Below, piece by piece: positions 54,356 through 62,879 of a DNA stretch of 64,000 nucleotides (position 1 is its first letter; each line of letters starts with the position of its first letter). Source of the DNA: Sva-07 sp963710625 (GTDB lineage Bacteria > Actinomycetota > Acidimicrobiia > Acidimicrobiales > Ilumatobacteraceae); NCBI GenBank assembly GCA_963710625.1, contig CAVQBG010000001.1:200977-264976 (forward strand), written 5' to 3'. The notes under the pieces are model-generated. The model saw nothing but the letters and a program-made list of their open reading frames with translations. It was not told the origin of the DNA and made no database searches. The translations under genes were made by a program, and so were the position numbers.

Positions 54356-55600
54356 TCACGACCTGACGAGATGCCTCAAGCGGGCCACCAGGTGCTCGGA
54401 CAGGTCATGCGCATCAGGACCCACTCCATCGATGAAGCTGGACTTGCGACGTCGCAGGAAGGGCAGGCCGAGCACGTACAGACCTGGCACGTCGAGCACC
54501 CCACCGTCGTGGACGAGCCGACCCCGTCCGTCGAGCAGGGCCGGGTCGAGCCACGGATACGACGGCCGGAAGCCGGTCGCCCACACGATCGTGCCGATCG
54601 AGCGGAGATCGAGATCGAGCATCGGCACGCCCACAGTCGTCGGCGCTGGTCGTGTCGGCTCGCCGACCTCGTCGTCGAGACCGTGCGTCGATGCGTACTC
54701 GTCGAGGCGGTCGAGTAGACGCTGCTGCTTCAGGTCGGCCGACATGCACATGTTGGCGAACGATCCGGAGAACTGTGCACGGCTGCCGGAGCGTCCGACG
54801 AGACGGCCGGCGAGTGACACGCCGTTCTCGGCCGCCGCGTTGAGATCGAGATCGCGTCGTTCGGGTGACCCGACCAACTGCAGCGACGGCAGGCGCCGTG
54901 CACGAGCCAGGTCCTCGACCTCGTCGTAGCGTTCGTCGAGCTGACCGATCGTTTCCATCCACCAGTGGATGTCCATCCCACGGTACGTGCGGGGGAGACG
55001 AACGTGGTCGCCGACCGCGAGCGTCACCTCGCGACCCGCCCGGCTGAGCTCGTCGGCGATCTGCAGTCCCGACGCCGAGGCGCCGACGACGAGCACTCCG
55101 CCATCGGCCACCTGCGCGGGATTGCGGTAGGCGATCGGGGTCAGCTGGTCGACATGGTCCGGCATGTCGGCGGCGATCGCTGGGATGTGAGGGGTACTGC
55201 ACGCCCCGGTTGCCATGACGACCGCCCGGGTGTTCCACGGCCCGTCGGACGACTCCACGACGTGACCGTGCTCGACCGGGCGGATCCTGGTGACCTCGAC
55301 GCCGGTATGCACCGGGGCGTCGAACGAGCGACGGTAGGTGTCGAGATGGGCGGCGACTTCCTTGGCAGCCATGTAGCCGTCCGGATCGTCGCCCGAGTAG
55401 GCGAAGCCGGGGAGCCGGCTCATCCAGTTGGGGGTGAGCGTGCGGAGTGAGTCCCACCTCTCCTTCGTCCACGAGTTGGCGACCTCGGCACGTTCGAGGA
55501 CGACGTGATCGATCGACCGGTCGGTCAGACAGCGGCTCATGGCCAGCCCGGCCTGGCCGCCGCCGATCACGACGACATCGGTGGTGCGTTGGTTGCTCAT
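54356..55600 (-). CDS. Flavin-containing monooxygenase-like NAD(P)/FAD oxidoreductase
   Basis: 414 residues. FAD site VVVIGGGQAGLAMSRCL, second Rossmann motif VLVVGASASGLQIADEL for NADPH, and IVWATGFRPSYPWLD near the C-terminus. SWTKERWDSLRTLTPNWMS resembles the FMO/CzcO family substrate entrance. Predicted hydroxylase or thiol/sulfide-oxidising flavoenzyme; the neighbouring DsrE-like and OsmC genes favour a sulfur-redox role (inference). ATG 55600 with GGAG 8 nt upstream. Confidence 0.85.
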   Translation of the reverse strand: MSNQRTTDVVVIGGGQAGLAMSRCLTDRSIDHVVLERAEVANSWTKERWDSLRTLTPNWMSRLPGFAYSGDDPDGYMAAKEVAAHLDTYRRSFDAPVHTGVEVTRIRPVEHGHVVESSDGPWNTRAVVMATGACSTPHIPAIAADMPDHVDQLTPIAYRNPAQVADGGVLVVGASASGLQIADELSRAGREVTLAVGDHVRLPRTYRGMDIHWWMETIGQLDERYDEVEDLARARRLPSLQLVGSPERRDLDLNAAAENGVSLAGRLVGRSGSRAQFSGSFANMCMSADLKQQRLLDRLDEYASTHGLDDEVGEPTRPAPTTVGVPMLDLDLRSIGTIVWATGFRPSYPWLDPALLDGRGRLVHDGGVLDVPGLYVLGLPFLRRRKSSFIDGVGPDAHDLSEHLVARLRHLVRS

Positions 55601-55658
55601 GGGACTCACTCCGTGCTCGATGTTCCTGGATGGCTCGATACTCCCGGTCGCGGGCTCG

Positions 55659-56228
55659 TCAGACGACCTCGACGACGACGCCGGTCGGGTTGGTGACCAC
55701 GTCGAACACTGCGGAACGCTTCTGCGACTGGGCGACGACTCCCTGCAACTCCTCCTTGGAGGCATCGGCGTCGATCTCGTAGCGGACCGAGATGCTCGAG
55801 TAGCCGTTGCGGACGTCGGGATCGATGCCGAGGATCCCGGCCAGATCCATGTCGCCGGTCACGGTCGCCTTGACCGAGCGCAGCTGGATGCCGCGGTTCT
55901 GAGCGACCGACGCGACGCCGGCGGTGAGGCAGCCGGCCAGGCCCATCAGTACCATCTCGGGCGGCGTCGGACCGTTGTCGGCAGCAGCGAAGATCTCGGG
56001 GTGGTCGGTCTCCACCGAGTACGGCTGACGATGCGACTGTGCCTCGCCGAGGCCGAAGAACCCGTCCACGGTCGAACGACTGTGAGCCCCGCTGATCCAC
56101 TCGTTGGTGGCCGAGAACTTGAACTGCGCGGCCGGGGGTGCCGCCGTCAATGCCTCGCGGGCGCCGAGCAGTGCCTCGACGTTGACGCCGTTGTCGGCGA
56201 CCGGGGTGTTGGTGTCGGTGATCGTCAT
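55659..56228 (-). CDS. OsmC-family peroxide/thiol stress protein
   Basis: 189 residues of the OsmC/Ohr fold. PTPPEMVLMGLAGCLTAGVA carries the C-terminal catalytic Cys; the first redox Cys of typical OsmC is not obvious, as in the YhfA-like branch. Likely detoxifies organic peroxides or handles persulfides. ATG 56228 has AGGAGA 7 nt upstream. First gene of the minus-strand cluster running to the regulator. Confidence 0.85.
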   Translation of the reverse strand: MTITDTNTPVADNGVNVEALLGAREALTAAPPAAQFKFSATNEWISGAHSRSTVDGFFGLGEAQSHRQPYSVETDHPEIFAAADNGPTPPEMVLMGLAGCLTAGVASVAQNRGIQLRSVKATVTGDMDLAGILGIDPDVRNGYSSISVRYEIDADASKEELQGVVAQSQKRSAVFDVVTNPTGVVVEVV

Positions 56229-56411
56229 TGGAATGTCTCCTTGTGTTGGTCCCGCTCAGGCGGGTTCGTTGTTGTCGAACACCACACTGACGGAGCGCTG
56301 ATCCCGAAGCTTGGAGACGCCGTGGAGAGGTCGTGGAGAGCTTCTGGAGGCGACCAACGTGCTCCCGGGCGCGCCGACGCGGGACCGGGCCGCGCGCATC
56401 GAGCGAGAGCG

Positions 56412-57371
56412 TCACCAGGTGACGGGGACGATCTGATGGGTTCCCGAGATCCCTTTCAGCGTCACCGCTCGGGGTTCGCCGGTCGTCGCGCCATCCATCG
56501 AACCGATCAGATCGCAGGTGGTGGACGAGACCATGATCTGGCCGGCGGCCGCTGCCGAGGCCACCCGAGCAGCCTTGTTCACGGTCAGGCCCAGGAGATC
56601 GTTCTCGGTACGCATGACTTCGCCGCTGTGGATTCCGATGCGGACTGCGAAGGGCGCCGCTTTCGTTTCCTTCTGAATCCGGATGGCACTGCGCACCGCT
56701 CCTCGGGCTGACTCGAATGCCAACATCGATCCGTCACCCAGGAACTTCACGACGGTGCCTCCTTCGGCGGCTGTCGCTGTGCGGATGGCGCCCTCGTGAC
56801 CGGCGACAGTCCGTGCCCAGACCAGATCGCCCACCTCCTCGGCGAACGGCGTGGAGTCGACGATGTCGGTGAACACCAGCGTCATGGTGCCCTCGCTGGA
56901 CGACGCATCGAGGAGCTGACCGTCACCTTCGAGGACCGAGTCGACGAGTTCGCCGAGTGTCGTCGTCAGATCGACGCCATAGACCTGCTGGTTGGAGACC
57001 GGGCTCGAGTTGTGCCACTGGATCACCCGCCAGATTCCCGCTTCCAGGCGGAGGACCGCAGTACTCCGGAGATGGGTCTCGGCCTCCGGTGTCCGGAATG
57101 TCGAGAACAGCGTCGCCCAGCCGAAGTCGCCGTCCTGGAACGCATCGACGAGGTCGACGTGTATCGCCGAGTCGGGCGCCTCACTGGTCTGCATGGTGCG
57201 GACGCCGACGAACTCGGCGTTGGAGCGCCAGTACTCGTCGCGGTCGAAGCCGAGCACTCGCAGGCTCGGATCCGACGACATCAAGTTGCCGAGCGCCTCG
57301 GATCCGGCGTTGTAGGCCTCGATGGTTCTGCGTACGACCGATTCGATCTCCTGGGATGGGATGGCCACCAT
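56412..57371 (-). CDS. Class III nucleotide cyclase with SnoaL-like N-terminal domain
   Basis: 319 residues. Residues about 1-135 resemble a SnoaL/NTF2-like fold (IEAYNAGSEALGNLM, WRVIQWHNSSPV). Residues about 155-319 are a class III cyclase with metal Asps in VFTDIVDST and FLGDGSM, a substrate-specificity Lys in VVKF and transition-state Asn/Arg in TVNKAARV, so this copy keeps the catalytic set and may make cAMP. Minus-strand TACCTT (57378-57383) lies 6 nt before ATG 57371. Confidence 0.87.
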   Translation of the reverse strand: MVAIPSQEIESVVRRTIEAYNAGSEALGNLMSSDPSLRVLGFDRDEYWRSNAEFVGVRTMQTSEAPDSAIHVDLVDAFQDGDFGWATLFSTFRTPEAETHLRSTAVLRLEAGIWRVIQWHNSSPVSNQQVYGVDLTTTLGELVDSVLEGDGQLLDASSSEGTMTLVFTDIVDSTPFAEEVGDLVWARTVAGHEGAIRTATAAEGGTVVKFLGDGSMLAFESARGAVRSAIRIQKETKAAPFAVRIGIHSGEVMRTENDLLGLTVNKAARVASAAAAGQIMVSSTTCDLIGSMDGATTGEPRAVTLKGISGTHQIVPVTW

Positions 57372-57508
57372 CTGCCAAAGGTACAGCGCAGAGGCACCGA
57401 CGGCGGAGAAGAAGATGCTGTCGACGGCATCGGTTCGAAGGTGCCGTCGACTGACACGAAGCCCTCAACAGCGTGTCATTCGAGTCTGAGCGCCCCGAGC
57501 TGATCCGG

Positions 57509-57823
57509 TCAGGCACCGAGGACGGTCAACGCCCAGAACACGGGCATCCCGAAGACGAAGGCGTGCATCACGTTGCCGGTCCGACGCACGACGACGAACG
57601 CCGAGCCCGCGGCCACGACAGCCGGGATCGAATCGACGCCGACGTCTCCACGAGTGGTGAACAGGATGGCGCCGACCAGCGCAGCGATCCCGGCCGGGCC
57701 GACGTTGGCCAAAGGCGCCTGGAGCCAGTCGGGCGGTTTCCGGCCGCCGAGCACCACGAACATGCTCGCTCGCAGCAGATAGGTACCGAGTCCGATCGTG
57801 AGGATGACCGCGGTGGCGTTCAC
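57509..57823 (-). CDS. azlD: AzlD-family branched-chain amino acid exporter subunit
   Basis: 104 residues with about four membrane helices; ILTIGLGTYLLRASMFVVLG is the AzlD hallmark. Partner of AzlC in amino acid export. GTG start overlaps the azlC TGA (GTGA), indicating coupling. Confidence 0.85.
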   Translation of the reverse strand: MNATAVILTIGLGTYLLRASMFVVLGGRKPPDWLQAPLANVGPAGIAALVGAILFTTRGDVGVDSIPAVVAAGSAFVVVRRTGNVMHAFVFGMPVFWALTVLGA

Positions 57824-58479
57824 GACGACTCCCGGCCACGACGTGCCGAACTCGCCGCGCCGGCGGCGATTCCCAGCAGCGTGGCGACCACCATCGAGGC
57901 ATGCATCGGCAGACCGACCGCCACGACGGCGACGACGAACCCGACCGCAGCCGCAGTGATCGAGGGGCGATCCGCCGTCGACTTGGCGAGGAGCCCGACG
58001 AGCGCCAACGGCGCGGCGACCTCGAGACCAAGTGCGTCCGGCGCGTTCGCGCCGATGACGACCGTGGCCGCCTGCGCCGTCACGAACGCGCCCGCCAACC
58101 AGACCGCAGCGCCGACGTAGTACGACGTCCGACCCCGAAGATCGAGATCACCGCGCTGGAAGCGCGGTATGCACGTGAAGTGGAGCTGATCGACCACGGG
58201 GATCGCCAGGGCGAGCCGGCTCCATCGCGAATGGCCGGCGAACCACGGAGCGAGCGAGGCGCTGTAGATCAGTAGGCGGGCGTTGATCATCAGTGCCGAG
58301 AAGATGACCACCAGTGGAGCGGTGCCGGCGTCGAGCATCTCGACGGACGTCAGTTGCGCCGAGCCGGCGAGGATCGCCGGTCCGCTGAGGAGGCCGTCGG
58401 CCCGAGCGATGTTCGACGCCCCGATCGCCGCGCCGATCGCCACGGCGAAGGGGAGCACACCGATCACCATCGGTGTCAT
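57820..58479 (-). CDS. azlC: AzlC-family exporter subunit, probably with frameshifted N-terminus
   Basis: 219 residues from ATG 58479, with multiple membrane helices; VIGVLPFAVAIGAAIG, SAQLTSVEMLDAGTAP and INARLLIYSASLAPW match AzlC/YgaZ. The usual N-terminal ~25 residues are missing. They are present in another frame (58476-58559). Removing one base from a four-C run (58488-58491, plus strand) would join them as EGARDMTPM. Sequencing error or true frameshift cannot be told apart here. Forms an exporter with AzlD. Confidence 0.8.
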   Translation of the reverse strand: MTPMVIGVLPFAVAIGAAIGASNIARADGLLSGPAILAGSAQLTSVEMLDAGTAPLVVIFSALMINARLLIYSASLAPWFAGHSRWSRLALAIPVVDQLHFTCIPRFQRGDLDLRGRTSYYVGAAVWLAGAFVTAQAATVVIGANAPDALGLEVAAPLALVGLLAKSTADRPSITAAAVGFVVAVVAVGLPMHASMVVATLLGIAAGAASSARRGRESS

Positions 58480-58559
58480 GTCGCGCGCCCCTCGAGCATC
58501 AGCGATCGAGTCGTCGCCGACGGCCGGGCCTCGACCGCGTCGAGCGTCGACACCGTCAT
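58476..58559 (-). CDS. 27-codon frame upstream of azlC (leader or displaced N-terminus)
   Basis: ATG 58559 overlaps the deacetylase TGA (ATGA). The frame encodes MTVSTLDAVEARPSATTRSL and continues to MLEGRAT, then its TGA overlaps the azlC ATG. Most simply it is the original azlC N-terminus, cut off by a one-base shift; a coupling leader peptide is the alternative. Confidence 0.45.
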   Translation of the reverse strand: MTVSTLDAVEARPSATTRSLMLEGRAT

Positions 58560-59401
58560 CGCACACCCGCCAGTTGAGGGGTGCGCGGCGAATCGGCACC
58601 GTCGCGCACCGTGGCGCTTCGGAACGTCTCGTCGATCCACCACTCGCGGTAGGTCGCCTCGCCGATCACCTCGGCCAGACCGACCGTCTGGCTTGCATGA
58701 CGAGCCAGGGCGCGACGCTTGCGGTCGAGCTCCGCTGGTGTGAGCCGACAGCCGAGCTCCACCTCGGATGTCACGATCGACGCCGGCTTGCGGCCGTACT
58801 CCTCGAACACGCCCAAGCGATCGTGGAGCTCGGCGTGGCGAGCGAGGAAGTCTTGGGTCATGGCGGCGTACAAGAGTTCAGCGGTTCGGTCCGTGCGGTT
58901 CCAGGCCTGCGTGGTCCACGACGACACCGTGCGGTGGTCGGGGTGGCCGGTGATGCCGTCAGGTCCGAATGTGACGATCGCGTCGGGGCGGACGTCTTCG
59001 ATCACATCGAGTACGGCGCGGATCTGTGCGTCGTCGTCGGCGACGTCGCACTCCCCGTCGCGCAAGCCGAGGAAACGGACGTCGGTCACCCCGAGTTCGG
59101 CGACGCTGGCGACCAGCTCGGCGCGGCGAAACCCGGCGAACTCGTCGCTGTCGTAGCGAGTGGGATCGTCGGTGCCCTTCTCGCCAGCGGTGGCGGTGAG
59201 GATCGTCACCGATCCTCCCGCCTCGACGACTCGCGCCATCAGGCCAGCCGAGAGGTACGCCTCGTCATCGGGGTGCGCCCAGACCCCCAGCATGCGGCTG
59301 GGGAGCGCCCGCCGCATCGGCAGCGGACGATTGCCCACCGAGGCGTACGTGGTGGCGAAGCGGGGTGTCGAACGGTCGAAGATTCGTCGTGTCGTTTCCA
59401 T
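58556..59401 (-). CDS. PIG-L/LmbE-family deacetylase
   Basis: 281 residues. Zinc and catalytic motif WAHPDDEAYLSAG near the N-terminus and second motif GHPDHRTVS. Actinobacterial members include mycothiol biosynthesis (MshB) and mycothiol conjugate amidase (Mca); this protein belongs to that fold, but the substrate is not assignable. ATG 59401 has minus-strand TACGGT (59409-59414) 7 nt upstream; longer in-frame starts are not supported. Confidence 0.88.
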   Translation of the reverse strand: METTRRIFDRSTPRFATTYASVGNRPLPMRRALPSRMLGVWAHPDDEAYLSAGLMARVVEAGGSVTILTATAGEKGTDDPTRYDSDEFAGFRRAELVASVAELGVTDVRFLGLRDGECDVADDDAQIRAVLDVIEDVRPDAIVTFGPDGITGHPDHRTVSSWTTQAWNRTDRTAELLYAAMTQDFLARHAELHDRLGVFEEYGRKPASIVTSEVELGCRLTPAELDRKRRALARHASQTVGLAEVIGEATYREWWIDETFRSATVRDGADSPRTPQLAGVR

Positions 59402-59530
59402 GGAGTCGACCGTACGGATCACGAATCGACAGGTCTTGGAGGTGGCTTGGAGATTGCTGAGAGACCTTCTCCACAACCTCTTCACGCTGTCTCCAAGCAC
59501 GTCGGCGAGCGGTCATCGAAGGTGGAGCCC

Positions 59531-60736
59531 ATGACAACTCGAAACGACATCTCACTCTCGACATCCTCCATCGCCTCTCGATACGACGTGGTCGTCGTCG
59601 GGGCACGGGCCGCCGGCGCATCCACGGCAATGCTGCTCGCTCGTCGCGGTTTGTCCGTTCTCGCCGTCGACCGCGGTGTGTACGGCAGCGACACGACCTC
59701 GACGCACTCGTTGGCCCGCGCCGGCGTGCTCCAGCTGAGCCGATGGGGCCTGCTCGATCGACTCCGAGCGGCAGGTACGCCCGTGACCCGCACGGTCGTG
59801 TTCCGCTACGACGACGACCCAACGGTGATCGAGGTGAGCGCGGACGGTGACGTCGACGGGTTGTACTCGCCGCGGCGCACCGTGCTCGACCGCATCCTGG
59901 TCGACGCTGCGTTCGAGGCCGGGGCCGACGTCGTCCACGGGGTGTCCGTCACTGGGCTCCGCAGCACCGCCGGCCGGGTGACGGGTGTCGACCTCGACAT
60001 CGGTGGCGAACGTCGTCGCGTGGACGCTGCGTGGGTCATCGGCGCCGACGGGGTCCGCTCGCGCGTCGCCGCTCAGGTCGATGCTCCGGTGATCCACCAG
60101 GATCAGGTGACCTCATCGAACATCTACGCCTACTGGACCGGGCTCGCGGATGACGTGATGGAGAATCACTACGACGCGATCGGTCGGGCAGTCGGCGTGA
60201 TCCCCACCAATGACGGCGAGGCGTGCGTCTGGGTCGCCATTCCTCCGGAGCGATTCCGTGCCGAGGCCCGAGGTGACCTGAGTGGGGCGTACCACCGGAT
60301 CATCGCCGAGTCGCCGCACCTCACCGAACTCCTTCGAGGATCGACCTGCAACGGCGGGTACCGCGGCTTCGCCGGCACTCCCGGATTCCTCCGACAGGCG
60401 TTCGGAGCCGGATGGGCGCTGGTGGGCGACGCCGGCTACTTCAAGGACCCGGTGAGCGCCCACGGGATCACCGATGCATTCATCGCTGCGGAGCTGCTCA
60501 GCGACGCTCTGGCCGCGATCGTCACCGACGGCGACGACGCCGACGAGGCGCTCGGGGCGTACCAGCGTCAGCGCGACGACCTCGCCGCACTGTTGACGCC
60601 ACCGATCGCGGCGCTGGCTCGACTCGATCTCGATCCTGCCGGCGCCAAGGCCGCCTTCCGAGCTCTCAACCCCGCACTGCGAGCGGAGTACGAGCTGATG
60701 GCAGCACGCCCTGCGAGAACCCTCGTTTCGACCTGA
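59531..60736 (+). CDS. FAD-dependent monooxygenase (geranylgeranyl reductase-like)
   Basis: 401 residues. Dinucleotide site YDVVVVGARAAGASTAMLLA, RTVLDRILVDAAFEAGADV, ADGVRSRVA (DG motif) and WALVGDAGYFKDPVSAHGIT (GD motif) define the PHBH/geranylgeranyl-reductase-like flavoprotein family. Substrate unknown. It is divergent from the deacetylase (129-nt gap). The ISL3 element inserted 32 nt downstream of its stop. Confidence 0.88.
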   Translation: MTTRNDISLSTSSIASRYDVVVVGARAAGASTAMLLARRGLSVLAVDRGVYGSDTTSTHSLARAGVLQLSRWGLLDRLRAAGTPVTRTVVFRYDDDPTVIEVSADGDVDGLYSPRRTVLDRILVDAAFEAGADVVHGVSVTGLRSTAGRVTGVDLDIGGERRRVDAAWVIGADGVRSRVAAQVDAPVIHQDQVTSSNIYAYWTGLADDVMENHYDAIGRAVGVIPTNDGEACVWVAIPPERFRAEARGDLSGAYHRIIAESPHLTELLRGSTCNGGYRGFAGTPGFLRQAFGAGWALVGDAGYFKDPVSAHGITDAFIAAELLSDALAAIVTDGDDADEALGAYQRQRDDLAALLTPPIAALARLDLDPAGAKAAFRALNPALRAEYELMAARPARTLVST

Positions 60737-60768
60737 CATCTGGATGGTGTCTCCCGGCAGGGATATGT

Positions 60769-62178
60769 CGCTCTTCTGCTGGATCCGTGGGTCAGGTTCG
60801 GCCTGGGAGGGCGGGTGGTTGGTTTCCGAGTGCGAGGAGTGCGAGGGCGATGAGGGGTTCGGGTCCGTGGAAGCCGAACGCGATTCGGGTGAGGAGTCGG
60901 ATCTTGGTGTTGGTCGACTCGATGAGGGCGTTGGACAGCCCGGAGTCGAGGGCGTGATCGATCGCCACTCGGTGCTTCACGATCTTGCGGGCGAGCTCGA
61001 CGAAGGCAGGCATGCGGGAGCGTCGTGCCCATGACAGCCACCTGTCGAGGGCGTGCTTGCCGGCGTCGCCCTTGACGGCGAACACGAATCGCAGTCCTTC
61101 CTTGAGGAGGTAGGCGCGATGGAGTCGAGGGTCGATCTTGGCGATCCAGTCGAGCTGGGCGCGTTGGTTGTCGGTGAGATCACCAGGGTTCTTCCAGAGT
61201 GCGTAGCGGGCGCGTGCGATGCCGAGCGAGGTGCCTCGGGCGCGTCCTCGCTGCGACGTGACGGTAGTGATCGCGTTTCGTCCCGATGCCTGGTTCCAGG
61301 CTCGGCGGCGTTCGACGTCGAGTGCTTCGATCGCCCACGCGACGACGTGGAACGCATCGGCGCAGCGCTGCGCGTTGGGGGCTCGCTTGGCGACGACGCG
61401 GGCGATCCAGCCCGCCATGTCCGCAGAGATGTGGGTCAACTCCGCGGCGCGTTCGTCGCCGAGCTCGTCGAAGAACACCTCCAAGTCGGCGTCGGTGCGG
61501 CCCGGGCCGGCCCACACCAGATGGCCGGTGTCGTGGTCGACCACGACGATCAGGTAGCGGTGCCCGCGCTTGTAGGAGATCTCGTCGATCCCGATCCGGC
61601 GCAGCCCGGCGAGCCGATCGACACGTGACTCAACGTCGGCGTTGACGCGGGTCACGATCGCACCGATCGTTCGCCACGCCACACGCAACAACTCACACGT
61701 CGCCGACTTCGACGTCCGCACTGCCAGCCAGGCAGCGGTGTCATCGAAGACCCGTGTGTGGCCCGCGCCGTGACGCGCCCACGGCACTGCCACCACCGTC
61801 GGTCCGTGGTCACGACATCGGACCCGTGGTGCGTCGGCTTCGATGAACACCTTGGTCGTGCCCGCATCCAGCGTCCGCCAGCGGCGCCGCCCGTGGCCCT
61901 GGTCATAGCCCGGTGCTCGTCGACCACACCGGCCGCAACGGCCCCGAGCCTTCGCGTCCGGTCGAGCCGACACGATCAACGACTCATCGAGTTCGTCGAC
62001 GCGGACGCCTTCCACGACCGTGCGCGTGAGACCACACGCACGAGCCCATACCTTGTTGTTCTGCACCCCGTCTGCCTTCCTGTTGGTTTCAGCCGTAAGA
62101 CAGCCAGAAACCTAGGAACACAGGCGGGGTGCAACCGCGGACCGCCCCCGAATCACCCACGGATCCAGCAGAAGAGCG
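60769..62178 (-). mobile_element. Complete ISL3-family insertion sequence
   Basis: A 1410-bp element with perfect 24-bp terminal inverted repeats (60769-60792 and 62155-62178; outer end CGCTCTTCTGCTGGATCCGT). It is flanked by the 8-bp direct repeat GGATATGT at 60761-60768 and 62179-62186, the target-duplication size known for ISL3. One transposase gene. The identical repeats and duplication point to a recent insertion. Confidence 0.95.
60792..62066 (-). CDS. ISL3-family transposase
   Basis: 424 residues. N-terminal zinc-ribbon-like CGRCGRRAPGY with RCRDHGP, an HTH, and the DDE_Tnp_ISL3 domain: GIDEISYKRGHRYLIVVVDH, HISADMAGWI, CADAFHVV and final Glu in SNALIESTNTKIRLL. Length and motifs look intact and no frameshift is seen. 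The stop codon overlaps the last base of the left inverted repeat. Confidence 0.95.
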   Translation of the reverse strand: MQNNKVWARACGLTRTVVEGVRVDELDESLIVSARPDAKARGRCGRCGRRAPGYDQGHGRRRWRTLDAGTTKVFIEADAPRVRCRDHGPTVVAVPWARHGAGHTRVFDDTAAWLAVRTSKSATCELLRVAWRTIGAIVTRVNADVESRVDRLAGLRRIGIDEISYKRGHRYLIVVVDHDTGHLVWAGPGRTDADLEVFFDELGDERAAELTHISADMAGWIARVVAKRAPNAQRCADAFHVVAWAIEALDVERRRAWNQASGRNAITTVTSQRGRARGTSLGIARARYALWKNPGDLTDNQRAQLDWIAKIDPRLHRAYLLKEGLRFVFAVKGDAGKHALDRWLSWARRSRMPAFVELARKIVKHRVAIDHALDSGLSNALIESTNTKIRLLTRIAFGFHGPEPLIALALLALGNQPPALPGRT

Positions 62179-62186
62179 GGATATGT

Positions 62187-62879
62187 GCCGTCAGCGCATC
62201 GACGCTCCCGCAACCGAGTGAGCGTGTGCCTCACCCAGGGATGTTCGCGTCGCAACGGTTGGGACGGGACACCGGCACTTCAGATCGGTGACCGCACACT
62301 GCAGACCCGCTCATCATCGCGGATGCTAATGATCCGGTCGGAGCGCAGTTCCGGCGAAGTCGGTCAGCTGGGCTCCGTCGAGTGGCGCTCGTAACGCGAT
62401 CACCGACCGTGACGGTTGCGCGATGGTCGGCAGGATTATGCAGTGCGCGGCTTGGGCCGCAGTGCGGCGCCTCAGGTCTTCCAAGAGCCGGGTTTCCGAG
62501 CGCGCGTTACCTGTGTGGGGTTGTCCGTCAAGGCCTTCTTTGCGGGAGGCTCCGGGCCGATGGTGGTGGTCAAGGTGGAGCGCCCGCAGCGCAGCGAGGA
62601 CGAACGACCTTGACCATCCCGAGGGCTGGTGCAGACTTTGTATGGGCCGGTCGGCGGCGGCGTGGGGGCTCCCTGCGTTACCTGGGTGCTCGACGAACAG
62701 TGTGTCGTCGGCGACAACAATCGGGATCGGGTGTCCCCCGTGAGCGGAGAGCGCGGTCGCGTCAGTGTTATATGGCCGTCCAGCCCGGAAGCTGGCGGGC
62801 ACGCGCGTGGCGGGAGCAGACCGCGGTGGCAACCCGTGATGTTCGAATGGGAGACCGTGACCGTCGTGACCAGCGATGA
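62187..62879. other. Non-coding gap between ISL3 element and IS110 transposase
   Basis: No convincing gene. It contains a perfect 10-bp inverted repeat TGGTCAAGGT (62567-62576) / ACCTTGACCA (62607-62616) around a GC-rich loop, and a partial resemblance (62441-62470) to the repeat seen at 42.76 kb. Part is likely the 3' non-coding end of the IS110 element. Confidence 0.5.

Noticed and set aside
62441..62470. Third copy of the 42.76-kb repeat
   Set aside because: Only the CTTGGGCCG neighbourhood matches; the 36-nt core is absent, so it is recorded only as a weak resemblance.
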